A DNA stretch of 64,000 nt from Symsagittifera roscoffensis (taxonomy: Eukaryota; Xenacoelomorpha; Acoela; Convolutidae). The position numbers and the translations under genes were made by a program. The stretch's first letter is position 1, and each line of letters opens with the position of its first letter. Of the stretch, positions 39,825-50,010 are shown piece by piece. The DNA is taken from positions 28,420,833 to 28,484,832 of the forward strand of contig NC_087062.1 in NCBI RefSeq assembly GCF_963678635.1, in the 5' to 3' direction. The notes under the pieces are model-generated. The model did not search any database and had not been told where the DNA came from. It saw only the letters and a program-made list of their open reading frames with translations.

Positions 39825-42800
39825 TCTCCTCGTGAAGCTAGATTTCGATCTGATCCTGGTTCCTCAGTAGCTTGGTTTTGATTCGATGTTCCATATTCAG
39901 TGAACGAAGTTCTCAACAATACTTCTTTCGGCATCGAGGTCACCAGCTGGTTGACGATCGACCTGCAATCCCGTTCAACGCCTCGGCTGCGAATGGACAC
40001 TGGCCTCTTCTCCGTTCTCTCGGTGACAGTCAACCTCTGCATGGTTTCCCTCCATTCACGATCATGCCTATCCACTTCCCTATCCAACAAGTCACGGAGT
40101 TTTCCCATGACGTCCGGCGCCACGTTCACCGTCTTATTCAATAAAGCGATGCTGTTTATACCCAGCCTGGTCAGTTCTTGCTGTACCAAGTTGGATCGGA
40201 CTAGCAGATCCAACGGAACGGGTTCGCCTCTGGCTAAAAGCTTTATCTCCGCAGCCGTCTCCACTGGAAGGTCAGGGTGTCCAGGTATAGGATGTCCTGA
40301 TTTGTCTAACCACCTAGTAAGTGGCAGCTCATCATAGGTTTCTTTGTCCAGAAAGGAAAACCCGTCTTTGATCTCTGATTGGTTAACTTGCTTCTCTTCG
40401 AGGCGCTCATAAAATTCTGTCTTTTTGCTGAGGCTATCTGCGTTCTGGTGCTTGTCACGGGTACGGTGCTCTATGATCATGTGGTATCCATCCAAGCGCA
40501 CGATCCAACGACCAATGTAGCTCTGGTCCATCGAATAGGTTTTCAGCCAGGCAAGGGCACGATTGTCCACACGCAACTTGAAGGGAGCACTCCCCAAGTA
40601 GGCCCTGTACTTTTCCACAAACGTGATCACAGCAAACATCTCCGCTTTTGGTGCGCCGTACTTCATCTCAGTGTCACTCAGGACTTTACTTCCATAAGCT
40701 ATCGGACGAAGAACCGTTCTCCCGTTCCACTCCTGCTCTTGGTGAAGTATGCCTGATATCGCAACCACTGATGCATCCGTGTCCAGCACGAACATCCCCT
40801 TCTCCGTTGGCATGCCGAGGACCGGTGCCTCGCAAAGTTCGCGTTTGATGTTTTCAAATGAGACTTGTGCCTCATCAGTCCAGGTGAACTTTTTGCCCTT
40901 ATTTCTCATCAACTTCTGCATGGGGTATATTTTGTCAGCATACCCCTTGATGAACTCGCGATAATAATTGGCGAATCCCAGAAAACTCATCAACTGTGTA
41001 TCTGTTTTAGGTGCCTTCCAGGTCAGCACCGCTTCAACCGCTTCGGGATCTGGTCTCACTCCATGTTTGTCAACCAGGCGGCCCAGATACTTTATGGAAT
41101 CTTTGAGGATTTCGCACTTAGAGGGTTTGCATTTCAGACCCGCCTGCTTCATGCAAGAAAACACCTCTTCCAACCTTTCGATGTGGTCTTCCAAGGTTGG
41201 TGTCGCGATCACTACATCATCGACATAACACATGATGAGATTCCCATACTTCTTAGTAACGCTCGTGAGTGCCTGAGCCATCAGTCGCTGGAATGTGGCT
41301 GTCGCGTTGCACAATCCGAATGGCATCCTCTTCCACTGGAACAGTCCCAGCTCACAAGCGAAACCTGTTTTCTCTCGATCTTGCTTTCTGAGCGGCACTT
41401 GCCAGAATGCTGAGCCCAAATCCAACGTTGTGAAGAACTTGGCGTCTCCCAGCTTGGATAGGCTCTCATCGATGCGGGGAATCGGATATGCGTCCTTTAT
41501 AGTCACTGCGTTCAGATAACGGAAATCGCAACAAAATCTGAGTTGTCCCCCTTTCTTTTTTGCCATGACCACGCCACAAGCCCATGGGGACTTCGACGGC
41601 TCGATCATGTCGTACTCCATTAACATCTCGATTTCCTTCCTACACGCTTCTGACTTGTTTGGGGTCATTCTTCTCGCCCCTTCCCTATGAGGTACCGAGC
41701 CCTCTTCTATCTCAATCTCGTGCTCTACAAAATTGCAACAACCTATGTCGGCCTTATGTTTCGAAAAAACGTCTGCGTTCCGATTTAGCACCGCCCTGAG
41801 CGAATCTAGTTCCTTGTCGGATATTTTACCCTTCAGATGCTCTATCTCAGGTAGGACAGGCCTATTCGCTGCTAACTCTGCTTCCGTCGGTCTCTCAGGA
41901 AAGTTGGAACAACTAGACAGCCCATCATCTGTTTCCGACTTCATTGAAAACAATTTCCTAGAAGATTTCAATTCAATTACTCTTTTCATTATACATTCTT
42001 GGTTCGCATGTAATGGACACTTAGTTACATCAAACTTCTTCAAGTTCTCCACACTCAGAAAGTCTGTGTTCAGAGGCAAAGCGTAGCCAAGTTTCTTTCC
42101 CCTCTGTATTGTCACTGTTGTTGCCTCTGTGTTCAATAACACACTCACACACAGTCCGCTCTGAGTGAGCGAGAAGCTTCTTCCTAAAATAGCCGAGCTT
42201 TTACTGTTTGGATTTGGTACCAGACACACCTGTCTGTCATTGCTGAGTTCATTCAAGTTCCTCATCCTAAACGTTGCTATTACGGCTTGGTTCGGTTTTA
42301 ATCTAACTTTTCGATCCAGAAAAATCGGCACCTTGGCCTGATTAATTAAGATCTTATTAAGGGGTCTTTTCTCATACTTTCTTTCAGGATCCCTGATCCT
42401 AATCAATCCGTCATTGAGATCTATCGTGACGTCAAAGTTGCGAACGAAATCCCTTCCTAGGATGAACTGGTCGGATTCGTCCAAATTCTCTACTACTAGG
42501 AAGCTCATCCAAAGATGTCTCCCTCCGAGCTGCAGTGAGATGATCGGGGTTCGCCCGGTGACATAGATCGCTCCCTGATTGGCAGCTGCCAACCTGATGT
42601 TTGTCGGTATGAGATCCGACCTCTCAAAACCCATGTCGGTCCAAGTTTTGACTGGCATGACACTGACTACTGCTCCCGTGTCTAGCAGTCCCTTTACTGA
42701 AAGCTGTCTGCCTTGCACGTCCAGAACGTGTGCGGCCAGATCTGCCTCGCAACCAATATGCACAGCATCTTGCTCGAGCATCGCGTTGTGTCCGATTCGT

Positions 42801-45800
42801 CTGACCTTCAGTTCCTCTTGACCAATGTATATCCGGCCAACCTGATCGTTCGCATCAGTTATGTGAGCTTTCGTGTAGATATTGATGCCATCCACGTTCA
42901 TCAGAATCGGGTAAGGGCCATGGACATCGATATAATGTCCGTCCACTTTCATCAGCCTCGGACCTCCCGTTGTGAGCAGCGCTCGCACTGCCCTGGAGTC
43001 CAGTTTGGGATCCTTCTCCTTCAGGTAGTCGGCATAGATGTCCAGGTGGACCAGTGTAATCTCGGATGGCTCGCTCAGGTTCTTGACCACCTGGTGCCCT
43101 GCGACTGAGATGATAGACATTATTTTGGTCCCTGCCTTCGTCATGCCGAAAGTCTTGCCAGATATAACGTTCAGTTTTAGTCCCTGTTTCTTGGGCTCTT
43201 TTTCATCTTCTGCTCTTGTCGTCTTACTCAGGACATTAAGACTTTCCCAAAGATCTGTGCTCTCCAGCTCCGACCTTACCCATTGCTCCACTTCTTTCGT
43301 GGCAAGGTCCTGTTTGACATTCTGCAGCGCTGTCCTTGCCGCCAGGCCGTAATCCACCTTGAGTGGACTAGACGACTCTGCTTCGAGGTTCGAGGCTACC
43401 ACCTCGTCAGGCCATGTCTTAACCTTTTTGGTCGCAAAGGTGCTCGGTGTCGTTTCCTTTCTCCGAGATTCAGCCTCGTTCATCAGACGTGCTCGACTGG
43501 CCTTGACACCCGAAAGCGCCTCTTCGTGGCGGGGATGTTTCGCGTCCGCTACTGCGTCCCAAAATTGAGTACAATCCGACTTGAAGTGTCCCTCCAAATT
43601 ACAGAAGAAACACCTCGGACCATATTTCATGATGAGCCCTCTCACGTACTCTTCATGATCCTCGTCGGTCGCGTCAGCGTCCTCGAGAAAGTAGCCTATG
43701 GCCTTCATGTTCTGTTTGTATGCAGAACACGCAGAAACGTGATGGTCCATCGAACCACAATTCGCACACGACCTCCTCTTGTCCATGTCATCGCGAGGTT
43801 TGTACCAACTGGAATTCGCACCAGTGTTTGTCCCGCTATAGTTGCCATAATTGCTGTAACGGTTTTGCGCCCTCGGTTTTATCAGTAAATACTCGCGTGA
43901 CTTCATACGCAAGTCGTCGGGCGTGGGTACCTGGTCAAGCGACAGGGTGAAGTGAGTGGCCAACATCGTCTTCAACTCCTCACTCCTTACACCATCCATG
44001 AACTTCGAAGCGATCGCCAAGTTTCGTTCGGATATTCTCTCATCCGGGTTGCTCCTCCTCCTGAGCAATTCAAGGTCGTCCAAGAATTTATCTATTGATT
44101 CTTCATCTCTCTGACGCCTCTTCTCGAACTTCACCATGGCCTGGTGCCCTTGTACTCCAGAGCCGAAACGATTCAGCAGGATGTCGAATATCTTGCGAGC
44201 GCTATCCCTCTCATTGGCTCTTTTCGCCATTACACAATTTAGTGCAGTACCCTCCAAGTTGCTCGTCAGCGCGCTGCACTCTTGTTTCTTGGAGAGATTC
44301 TCTTCCTCAAAGTGTAACTTCATCACCTCTATCCAAGTATCAATGCAGCCGTCCGACTCGTCTTTATATGACTTTGGCTTTTTCAGTGTTCTTCTTGACC
44401 TCTCTCCTCTCTCGGTTGACTTCGAGAGCTTGGTGATGAATGTTTCAAGAGATCTGTTCAGAGGCTCAAACATCGAGGCATACATCGTTGTGTCTTGTGA
44501 GACTGTAGTCAGATCTGGTACTGAACTGACTTGTGGCACGGTTGGCAATCTTGTCTCCGGGGTGGCATCTGCCTCCGGTGGGACTGGATTTGTCCAGCCA
44601 GGCCTCTGCGGGGCTGCCCTTGGCCGCTCCTTGTTTCTATGTTCGTAGTTCGTTCTCGAGCCTTGCTGGGCTCTGGCACTGTTGCCCGTACCATCTCCAA
44701 CATTCGCATGGCGTGAGCGCTCCCTTGAGTTGGAATGCTCCTGCCAACTATTCCCATTCAGGATCGCGTCAAGCTTCCGCATCATCAAGTCAGATTTGGC
44801 GTCCAACCTCCTTTCCAGGCCAGTCATCGTTTGGGCGTAGGTATTATCATGATCATTCAACAATCGCTCGATCTCTCTTGTCATCCTAGCCTCTCTTTCC
44901 TCTGACTCTTTGTTTGCCTGTGCCAGGCTCTCGGCCAGGCATTGATCGGTGTCACGAATCAATCGAGCCTGATCAAACCTCGCCTGCGACTTCACGTGCG
45001 TTAGCTCATCTTTCAAATTCTCTCGACCATGGTGAGCTCTCTCGTCAACTTGATCTATCCTCTTAGTCATGTCTCGCCTCAATTCATCCAGGCCATTCAT
45101 CACACCAGCGAACATATCACTTATGTCACCAGCTGCCCCCAATGGCGGGGTTAGCCCCAGAGAAGACGAGGTCAGCTGCGGCGGTAGCCTAGTACTTGAT
45201 GACGCACCGCCCTTTTGCTTGTGCATTGACGTCATCAGTCTGTCGAACGTTGATGATGCTCCCATCGTTATCCCATCTGACATAGGCCTGGTCGGCGAGG
45301 CAGAAGACGCCTCCCTGCTCATGTCGTTCCTTGGGCACGGTGTGAAGTTCACATCCGGATGGGTTATCTCCGGGTAGCCATCACTGGAAGTCAAACCTAC
45401 AGTTGGTAGTGACGCCATGCGTTCGTCGTACAAGGACTTCCAACTCTTCTTGGCCTTCGAGAACGTCTGCTCTTCACCCGGACTCATACTCGACATCATC
45501 GCGTTGTTACTCTGTTTGGCCAAGGATGAGTGTGCACTTGTCAGATGTGAAGGTTCCCTTCTCCATTTATAGCTCTTAGTCTCTGACTTGGACATTCCCC
45601 TGTACAACACCTCCTCCCGAGGTTCGACCTCGGAACGCTCCGAGGTCTCCTCTGTCCTCTCGACTTCCTCTCGTTCGAGGACCCCGTCTGGCTCAAAGTC
45701 GGGTCGAATGAGCGTTCGCTCCCCTTCGTCAAAGGGATCCACCGGCGTTTCGCTCGCAGGCTCGGCCTCGGCGCTCCGCCCTTGATTGCCATCAAGGTTT

Positions 45801-45988
45801 TTCTCGCTCCTTAGTCTCATTTCGATCACTGAAAGATCAGGTTGACCTTTAGTCGATTCGTCTTCAGCAAACGCGTCGGAAGCGCTGCTAAACGAGGTTT
45901 GGCTACGCCTAGTTCTAAATTTCCGCGTGCTTCCCTTGCTTAGCCTGGGAATTTTAGTAGTCGATCCTAACGAGTCCCTGCGCTGCAT
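39656..45988 (-). CDS. gag-pol: Gag-Pol (Gag, protease, RT, RNase H) of element B
   Basis: A single frame holds Gag and most of Pol. The frame opens at a TTG at 46048; I choose the ATG at 45988 (MQRRDSLGS), giving about 2110 residues. It holds a charged N-terminus, a Gag core, and two CCHC knuckles, CANCGSMDHHVSAC and CFFCNLEGHFKSDC. The protease motif LLDTGAVVSV is near residue 1120 of the long frame, RT has TLDLGSAF and YVDD (about 1608), and RNase H has VLDTDAS (about 1755) and HQNADSLS. Unlike element A, no stop separates gag and pol, so processing would rely on the protease. The last 55 or so codons overlap the integrase ORF in another frame and look like its out-of-frame reading. Confidence 0.93.
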   Translation of the reverse strand: MQRRDSLGSTTKIPRLSKGSTRKFRTRRSQTSFSSASDAFAEDESTKGQPDLSVIEMRLRSEKNLDGNQGRSAEAEPASETPVDPFDEGERTLIRPDFEPDGVLEREEVERTEETSERSEVEPREEVLYRGMSKSETKSYKWRREPSHLTSAHSSLAKQSNNAMMSSMSPGEEQTFSKAKKSWKSLYDERMASLPTVGLTSSDGYPEITHPDVNFTPCPRNDMSREASSASPTRPMSDGITMGASSTFDRLMTSMHKQKGGASSSTRLPPQLTSSSLGLTPPLGAAGDISDMFAGVMNGLDELRRDMTKRIDQVDERAHHGRENLKDELTHVKSQARFDQARLIRDTDQCLAESLAQANKESEEREARMTREIERLLNDHDNTYAQTMTGLERRLDAKSDLMMRKLDAILNGNSWQEHSNSRERSRHANVGDGTGNSARAQQGSRTNYEHRNKERPRAAPQRPGWTNPVPPEADATPETRLPTVPQVSSVPDLTTVSQDTTMYASMFEPLNRSLETFITKLSKSTERGERSRRTLKKPKSYKDESDGCIDTWIEVMKLHFEEENLSKKQECSALTSNLEGTALNCVMAKRANERDSARKIFDILLNRFGSGVQGHQAMVKFEKRRQRDEESIDKFLDDLELLRRRSNPDERISERNLAIASKFMDGVRSEELKTMLATHFTLSLDQVPTPDDLRMKSREYLLIKPRAQNRYSNYGNYSGTNTGANSSWYKPRDDMDKRRSCANCGSMDHHVSACSAYKQNMKAIGYFLEDADATDEDHEEYVRGLIMKYGPRCFFCNLEGHFKSDCTQFWDAVADAKHPRHEEALSGVKASRARLMNEAESRRKETTPSTFATKKVKTWPDEVVASNLEAESSSPLKVDYGLAARTALQNVKQDLATKEVEQWVRSELESTDLWESLNVLSKTTRAEDEKEPKKQGLKLNVISGKTFGMTKAGTKIMSIISVAGHQVVKNLSEPSEITLVHLDIYADYLKEKDPKLDSRAVRALLTTGGPRLMKVDGHYIDVHGPYPILMNVDGINIYTKAHITDANDQVGRIYIGQEELKVRRIGHNAMLEQDAVHIGCEADLAAHVLDVQGRQLSVKGLLDTGAVVSVMPVKTWTDMGFERSDLIPTNIRLAAANQGAIYVTGRTPIISLQLGGRHLWMSFLVVENLDESDQFILGRDFVRNFDVTIDLNDGLIRIRDPERKYEKRPLNKILINQAKVPIFLDRKVRLKPNQAVIATFRMRNLNELSNDRQVCLVPNPNSKSSAILGRSFSLTQSGLCVSVLLNTEATTVTIQRGKKLGYALPLNTDFLSVENLKKFDVTKCPLHANQECIMKRVIELKSSRKLFSMKSETDDGLSSCSNFPERPTEAELAANRPVLPEIEHLKGKISDKELDSLRAVLNRNADVFSKHKADIGCCNFVEHEIEIEEGSVPHREGARRMTPNKSEACRKEIEMLMEYDMIEPSKSPWACGVVMAKKKGGQLRFCCDFRYLNAVTIKDAYPIPRIDESLSKLGDAKFFTTLDLGSAFWQVPLRKQDREKTGFACELGLFQWKRMPFGLCNATATFQRLMAQALTSVTKKYGNLIMCYVDDVVIATPTLEDHIERLEEVFSCMKQAGLKCKPSKCEILKDSIKYLGRLVDKHGVRPDPEAVEAVLTWKAPKTDTQLMSFLGFANYYREFIKGYADKIYPMQKLMRNKGKKFTWTDEAQVSFENIKRELCEAPVLGMPTEKGMFVLDTDASVVAISGILHQEQEWNGRTVLRPIAYGSKVLSDTEMKYGAPKAEMFAVITFVEKYRAYLGSAPFKLRVDNRALAWLKTYSMDQSYIGRWIVRLDGYHMIIEHRTRDKHQNADSLSKKTEFYERLEEKQVNQSEIKDGFSFLDKETYDELPLTRWLDKSGHPIPGHPDLPVETAAEIKLLARGEPVPLDLLVRSNLVQQELTRLGINSIALLNKTVNVAPDVMGKLRDLLDREVDRHDREWRETMQRLTVTERTEKRPVSIRSRGVERDCRSIVNQLVTSMPKEVLLRTSFTEYGTSNQNQATEEPGSDRNLASRGECTSRMQKRNTSQAQIVRPWTRQCPGSLTPSSQSRTSPLMSQTSLSPCRTTCPGRG

Positions 45989-46439
45989 AGTTTTGTACAA
46001 AATGAAAGTATTCGTAATTTGATGGCAATGCAAACGTACCACGAACAAGATCTAGTTAAATCACTTAACGCTGCCTACTCGATTCCGTCAGTATCAAAAT
46101 GTCTCTTAGATCTCTCACGACTAAATTAGTGACTCAGCTAAAGTTACACACAGGGTCTACCCAGTATTGATATAATGCTAACTCAACCCGGTTGTATAGT
46201 ATAACAGTATCACTAAGTTTCCACAAGATATAATCGACACACAAAACACAATCGATAATCAGATAAGAATATCCTACAGGTGACAGCGACCTTTTGTCAG
46301 TATCAATTTATCGCCACACAATTTATCAAGTCACTGCTCTGTTAAAATTAAACAATCTTCGATAAAAAGCAGTGATGATTCAGAAATAGATAAATAAAAC
46401 TTAGTCTTAAAGAAAAAGACTTCCCCCAATCGGAACGAT

Positions 46440-46755
46440 CCGAAAGAACGAAGCCCAGGACACAGTCTTCTCAAGTGGGTGTGTATTTGCCTAATACACC
46501 CACCGAGGTCTTCTTTTAGGTGTCCTGCGATTGCCCGAGCTGTCCTACTAAGTAGCTCAAGGCAACCTCTTGGTCGAAAATTCGTCAAATCTATGAAAAA
46601 GCTCTCCCACACTCGGACTGCTCCAAGTGCACGAGAGTAGGGAACAATTCTTCTTCTCAAGTGGGTGTGTATTTGCTTAATACACCCACCGAGGTCTTCC
46701 TTTATTTGTTCCCGGATTGCCCGAACTTTCCTATTAAGTAGCTCAAGGCAACCAC
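46440..46755. repeat. ~180-bp direct duplication with stem-loops in the leader of element B
   Basis: Two copies (about 46440-46575 and 46625-46755) share tctcaagtgggtgtgtattt, taatacacccaccgaggtctt and aagtagctcaaggcaacc. In each copy, gtgggtgtgtatt and aatacacccac can pair across a short loop. This is a candidate RNA structure in the genomic RNA leader. Confidence 0.82.
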
Positions 46756-46969
46756 TCAACCAAAATCACAATCAAAAAAAAATTTTGTTCGGGTAACCCT
46801 CTAATACACCCAATATAGAATCCAAAGTTGATCACGAATTTCCGGGTCAGAATGGATTCTTATGATCCTGATAAGCACGCCTAATATCCTAATATGATCC
46901 TAATTAAATGGATATTTTCCGTTTCCCAAATTGCCACAGAAGGTTTACTCAAGTCTCTTACAAGGAGGG

Positions 46970-47350
46970 TCGCTAGAAGGTTTAAGACACTCCGGAGGGT
47001 TACCTCGGAGGGTACCTCAATCACTCAAGTTACTTAGGAGGGTATCTTAATCACCCGGTTACTTCGGAGGGTCCCCCTAAATTTACTAAGGAGGGTCAAT
47101 AAGATGCTTAATACGCTCCGGAGGGTCACCTCGGAGGGTACCTCCAAAATTTTCAAATTTTCTGATCTCACTTGGAAGGTTCTCCTACTAGCTTCAAAAA
47201 GCGTCAAAATAAGCTAAGGGTTCTAGGGGGAGCTGTTTCAACTTCTTAGGGTGATCTCGTGGAAATTTTCCACTAAGGAGGGTTGCTAAAGGGTTTAGCT
47301 GACTCCGGAGGGTCACTTCGGAGGGTTCCCCCAAAATCAAGAAAAAGGGT
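46970..47350. repeat. Cluster of GGAGGGT motifs in the leader of element B
   Basis: The heptamer GGAGGGT, often as (t)cggagggt, recurs more than ten times at irregular spacing (for example near 46993, 47006, 47036, 47066, 47089, 47112 and 47125). On the element's own strand it reads ACCCTCC. More copies lie near 47470, 47880 and 48540. Confidence 0.75.
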
Positions 47351-49097
47351 TAAATCACCGCAGTGAAGCCTCTGAAAGCGGTCTACCTCACTTAAAACTA
47401 GGTTGGCTGACACGGTCAACCTTCCCAGTTGAATAAAAAGATGTTTTGATAAAATTTTCTGCCGCTCGGAGGGTTGCCCGTTACTTGGACCCTCCGAACC
47501 AACAAATTCTAAAAAATTTTTCTTTTCCGAAATAATCAACCCAAAAACGGTTGCGATTCGGAAAAGTGGTCAAAAACGTCGACTTATGGTACCAAAATTA
47601 TCCCGATCGGATAACTAGTCTTTGAGAAATCGCCAAAAACGCGTTCGTCAAAATGGCCTTTTTCACCACCTGTGTAGGATCTGAAAGACTTTTTTCGCAA
47701 TTCCGGTCGAAAGTGCCTAAAAATACTTGAAATGAGCGTAGTAGCCCTGTACGGCACTGGAATAATGCAAAAAACCGGACCAAAATTGGTTTAGAAACAA
47801 AAATTTGGCCAAAAACTATCAAATTTGGACCCTCCGATTCCTTCCTTTTCCAAACCTTAAGTCGTTAGCTCTATCCACGGAGCTACTCGGAGGGTTACCC
47901 AAAAATTTCTCTAGTAACCGAGCACGTTATGCTAGCACGCTCCTAACGCAAAAAATTTTATTGCTCTAACTCTAAAAACTCAAAAAATCGATCCCCAAAA
48001 CAGATTGACAAAATACAGAAAATTATCAAAATTTTGGTCGAAAAATTCTCGTTTTCCTAACTTCTACTGAATCTTTGCTCACGCGGTTTCTTTAATAAAG
48101 GGGATCGAACTACGTGGCTACTCTCTATATAAAAGCTTTTTGCCTATCGGAAAAGCTCGGATATCCGAAAATTTGGGGGTCTACAGTTTGGTCGAAAATT
48201 GGTAATTTTCGACAAAAAATGGGTGTTTCTTGGGTCTAAATAGGAGATAAGTAATATATAGTAAGGACAATAATCTATAAATAGTCGTTAATAAATAGTA
48301 CTATACCCTCCTTTGCACCAAAATATTCGAATTAAGACCCTTAACTCGGAAATTTGTAATCGATGGAGGGTACAATCGGACCGCGCCAATCGTGCCCCCC
48401 ACCACTTAAGTTTTAAGGAAATAGTACCCGAACGATACTAAAATTGCTTCAACGATACCCAACAGTCGTTGCGGATGTTGTCCTTGATGTCCCTGTTGAG
48501 TGTGGAACACGTTGATCAGCCTGCCACCCTACCCTCCGGTCACCGGCAAAATCACCATTAACGTGCTTAAACACTCAAATTACACTCGAGGGAGGGTACC
48601 CAACCCTTCACCAAAACACACAATCTCTCTATCAGAAACGATATAAATCAATCTGAAACAACAACAAATAGGAAGGTCAGATCACATCTCGTCCGGAAAT
48701 AACATATAAACTGTCACTTTATGTTTTTTTTACTGTTTTTGGTCTTTTTTGGATTTTTTACTGTTTTTTGTACTTTTTTTTGTTTTTAAATAATTATTTT
48801 TGGCTTTTTCTTGGTTATACACTATTTTTTGTTTGGTTTTACGCTTTCTCTTTAATTGTTTTTGGTCCTGGGACCTCAGGACAAGCGGGCTCTAGATTTC
48901 CCACCTAACCCTCCGACCCCCGGAATTTTCGGTGTTAACTAAGTTAAAAAGCTAAATCGTACTAGACGGAGGGGTACGCACCTTCCCCCTAGTACGAAAA
49001 CGGTCATTAAGGCCTCTAACTCGGGCATACGCCCGGAGCGGAGGGTACGTCGCTGAAACGCTTGCTGATCATGATGGTTTCATGCCTTTAACAGGCC

Positions 49098-49112
49098 CAC
49101 CCAGGAGCGCCA
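49098..49112 (-). promoter_or_regulatory. Primer-binding site of element B
   Basis: The minus strand TGGCGCTCCTGGGTG is identical to the sites in A and D and lies 12 nt from the LTR end. Confidence 0.7.
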
Positions 49113-49124
49113 TAAAAACGTCTA

Positions 49125-50010
49125 TGTAACATTCGCCCAAATATCACACAGCGACGGAGCGTAGAAAAAGTACCTATTGACGACTGGCAGGCGTCAGTTA
49201 CCTTAATTCCACTCGTTTTTCACCGTCTCGACCTTGCCAGTTGATTTTCTGGTCTGTCTAGGGCAAAGTAAAAAGTTACTATTTTTAGGCCATCAGTCAA
49301 ACGACTTTTGATCAGCTTTCGTTTGCATGCGAACACAACCACATAGCTGAGTCTCGGATCCTCAGACTACGTGATTGTCATTAAAAACACGGCTCGAACC
49401 ACCTATTTCTATATGTTTTTGTGTGACAGTTTTATATCAAATCCATTGGAGATGGATTGACCTTTTCCTTTCTCTATCTACTCATGCTCTGAAATATTAA
49501 ATAATAACGGTGTTTAATTCAGATCTAGGACATTACAGCAACTGTTATGGCTAGTTTACACAGTCCCTTCACATATAACAGTCTCTGGGGGACCAAGCCT
49601 CCGCTCCCGTGATTTTCTTGAGACAACACTCTTATCTCCTATATTTCGTGTCCCGGGAGGGTTCCGTGGTATTTCTCTTCCCCCCACTGAAGCCTCCGTC
49701 TCCACAAATATCCGTCACTAAGGTCCTTATCGTGTGTTATTGCCACGATAAGAGGCTCCGTAATTTTCTCGTCTCGGATACAACCGTTCGTCACAAAATA
49801 TGGCGTCGTTCTGATTTTTCTCTATTTTATTCAAAATGGCCGTCTTTTTTCTATTTCTCAGAAATGTTCTCCTTCAAATCGAAATTTTAAAAATAAAAAT
49901 TCCAGAACATTCTGACCCTCCGTCGCAACACTTTTCTGTTCGTAAGGCCTTTAGTCACTTTTTTTTCCGTCGCGGGAAGGTTATACTGTGTCATCCGGCG
50001 GAATGGCACA
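49125..50010 (-). mobile_element. 5' LTR of element B
   Basis: The 886-bp partner of 25577-26462, with no difference found by eye. The 9-bp-stem hairpin is at 49726-49752. Confidence 0.95.

Larger units (their letters stand above)
45989..49124 (-). other. Leader region of element B
   Basis: The ~3.1-kb untranslated region lies between LTR and gag. It holds a duplicated segment with hairpins (46440-46755), a zone rich in GGAGGGT motifs on the plus strand (46970-47350), AT-rich sequence, T-rich runs near 48720-48860 and the primer-binding site (49098-49112). No convincing gene is seen. The part 48504-49124 is shared with element D. Confidence 0.8.
25577..50010 (-). mobile_element. Element B: complete ~24.4-kb Ty3/gypsy-type LTR retrotransposon, very young
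   Basis: The LTRs of 886 bp (25577-26462 and 49125-50010) look identical over their full length, so insertion is recent. Flanks are aca at 25574-25576 and 50011-50013. Joining the flanks restores the A-type LTR sequence exactly in length, which supports a 3-bp duplication. Reading the minus strand: LTR, primer-binding site, 3.1-kb leader, gag-PR-RT-RNase H ORF, integrase-macro ORF in another frame, ORF3 of about 2955 codons, polypurine tract, LTR. It is inserted in the 5' LTR of element C. The only coding break seen is between RNase H and integrase. Confidence 0.95.
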
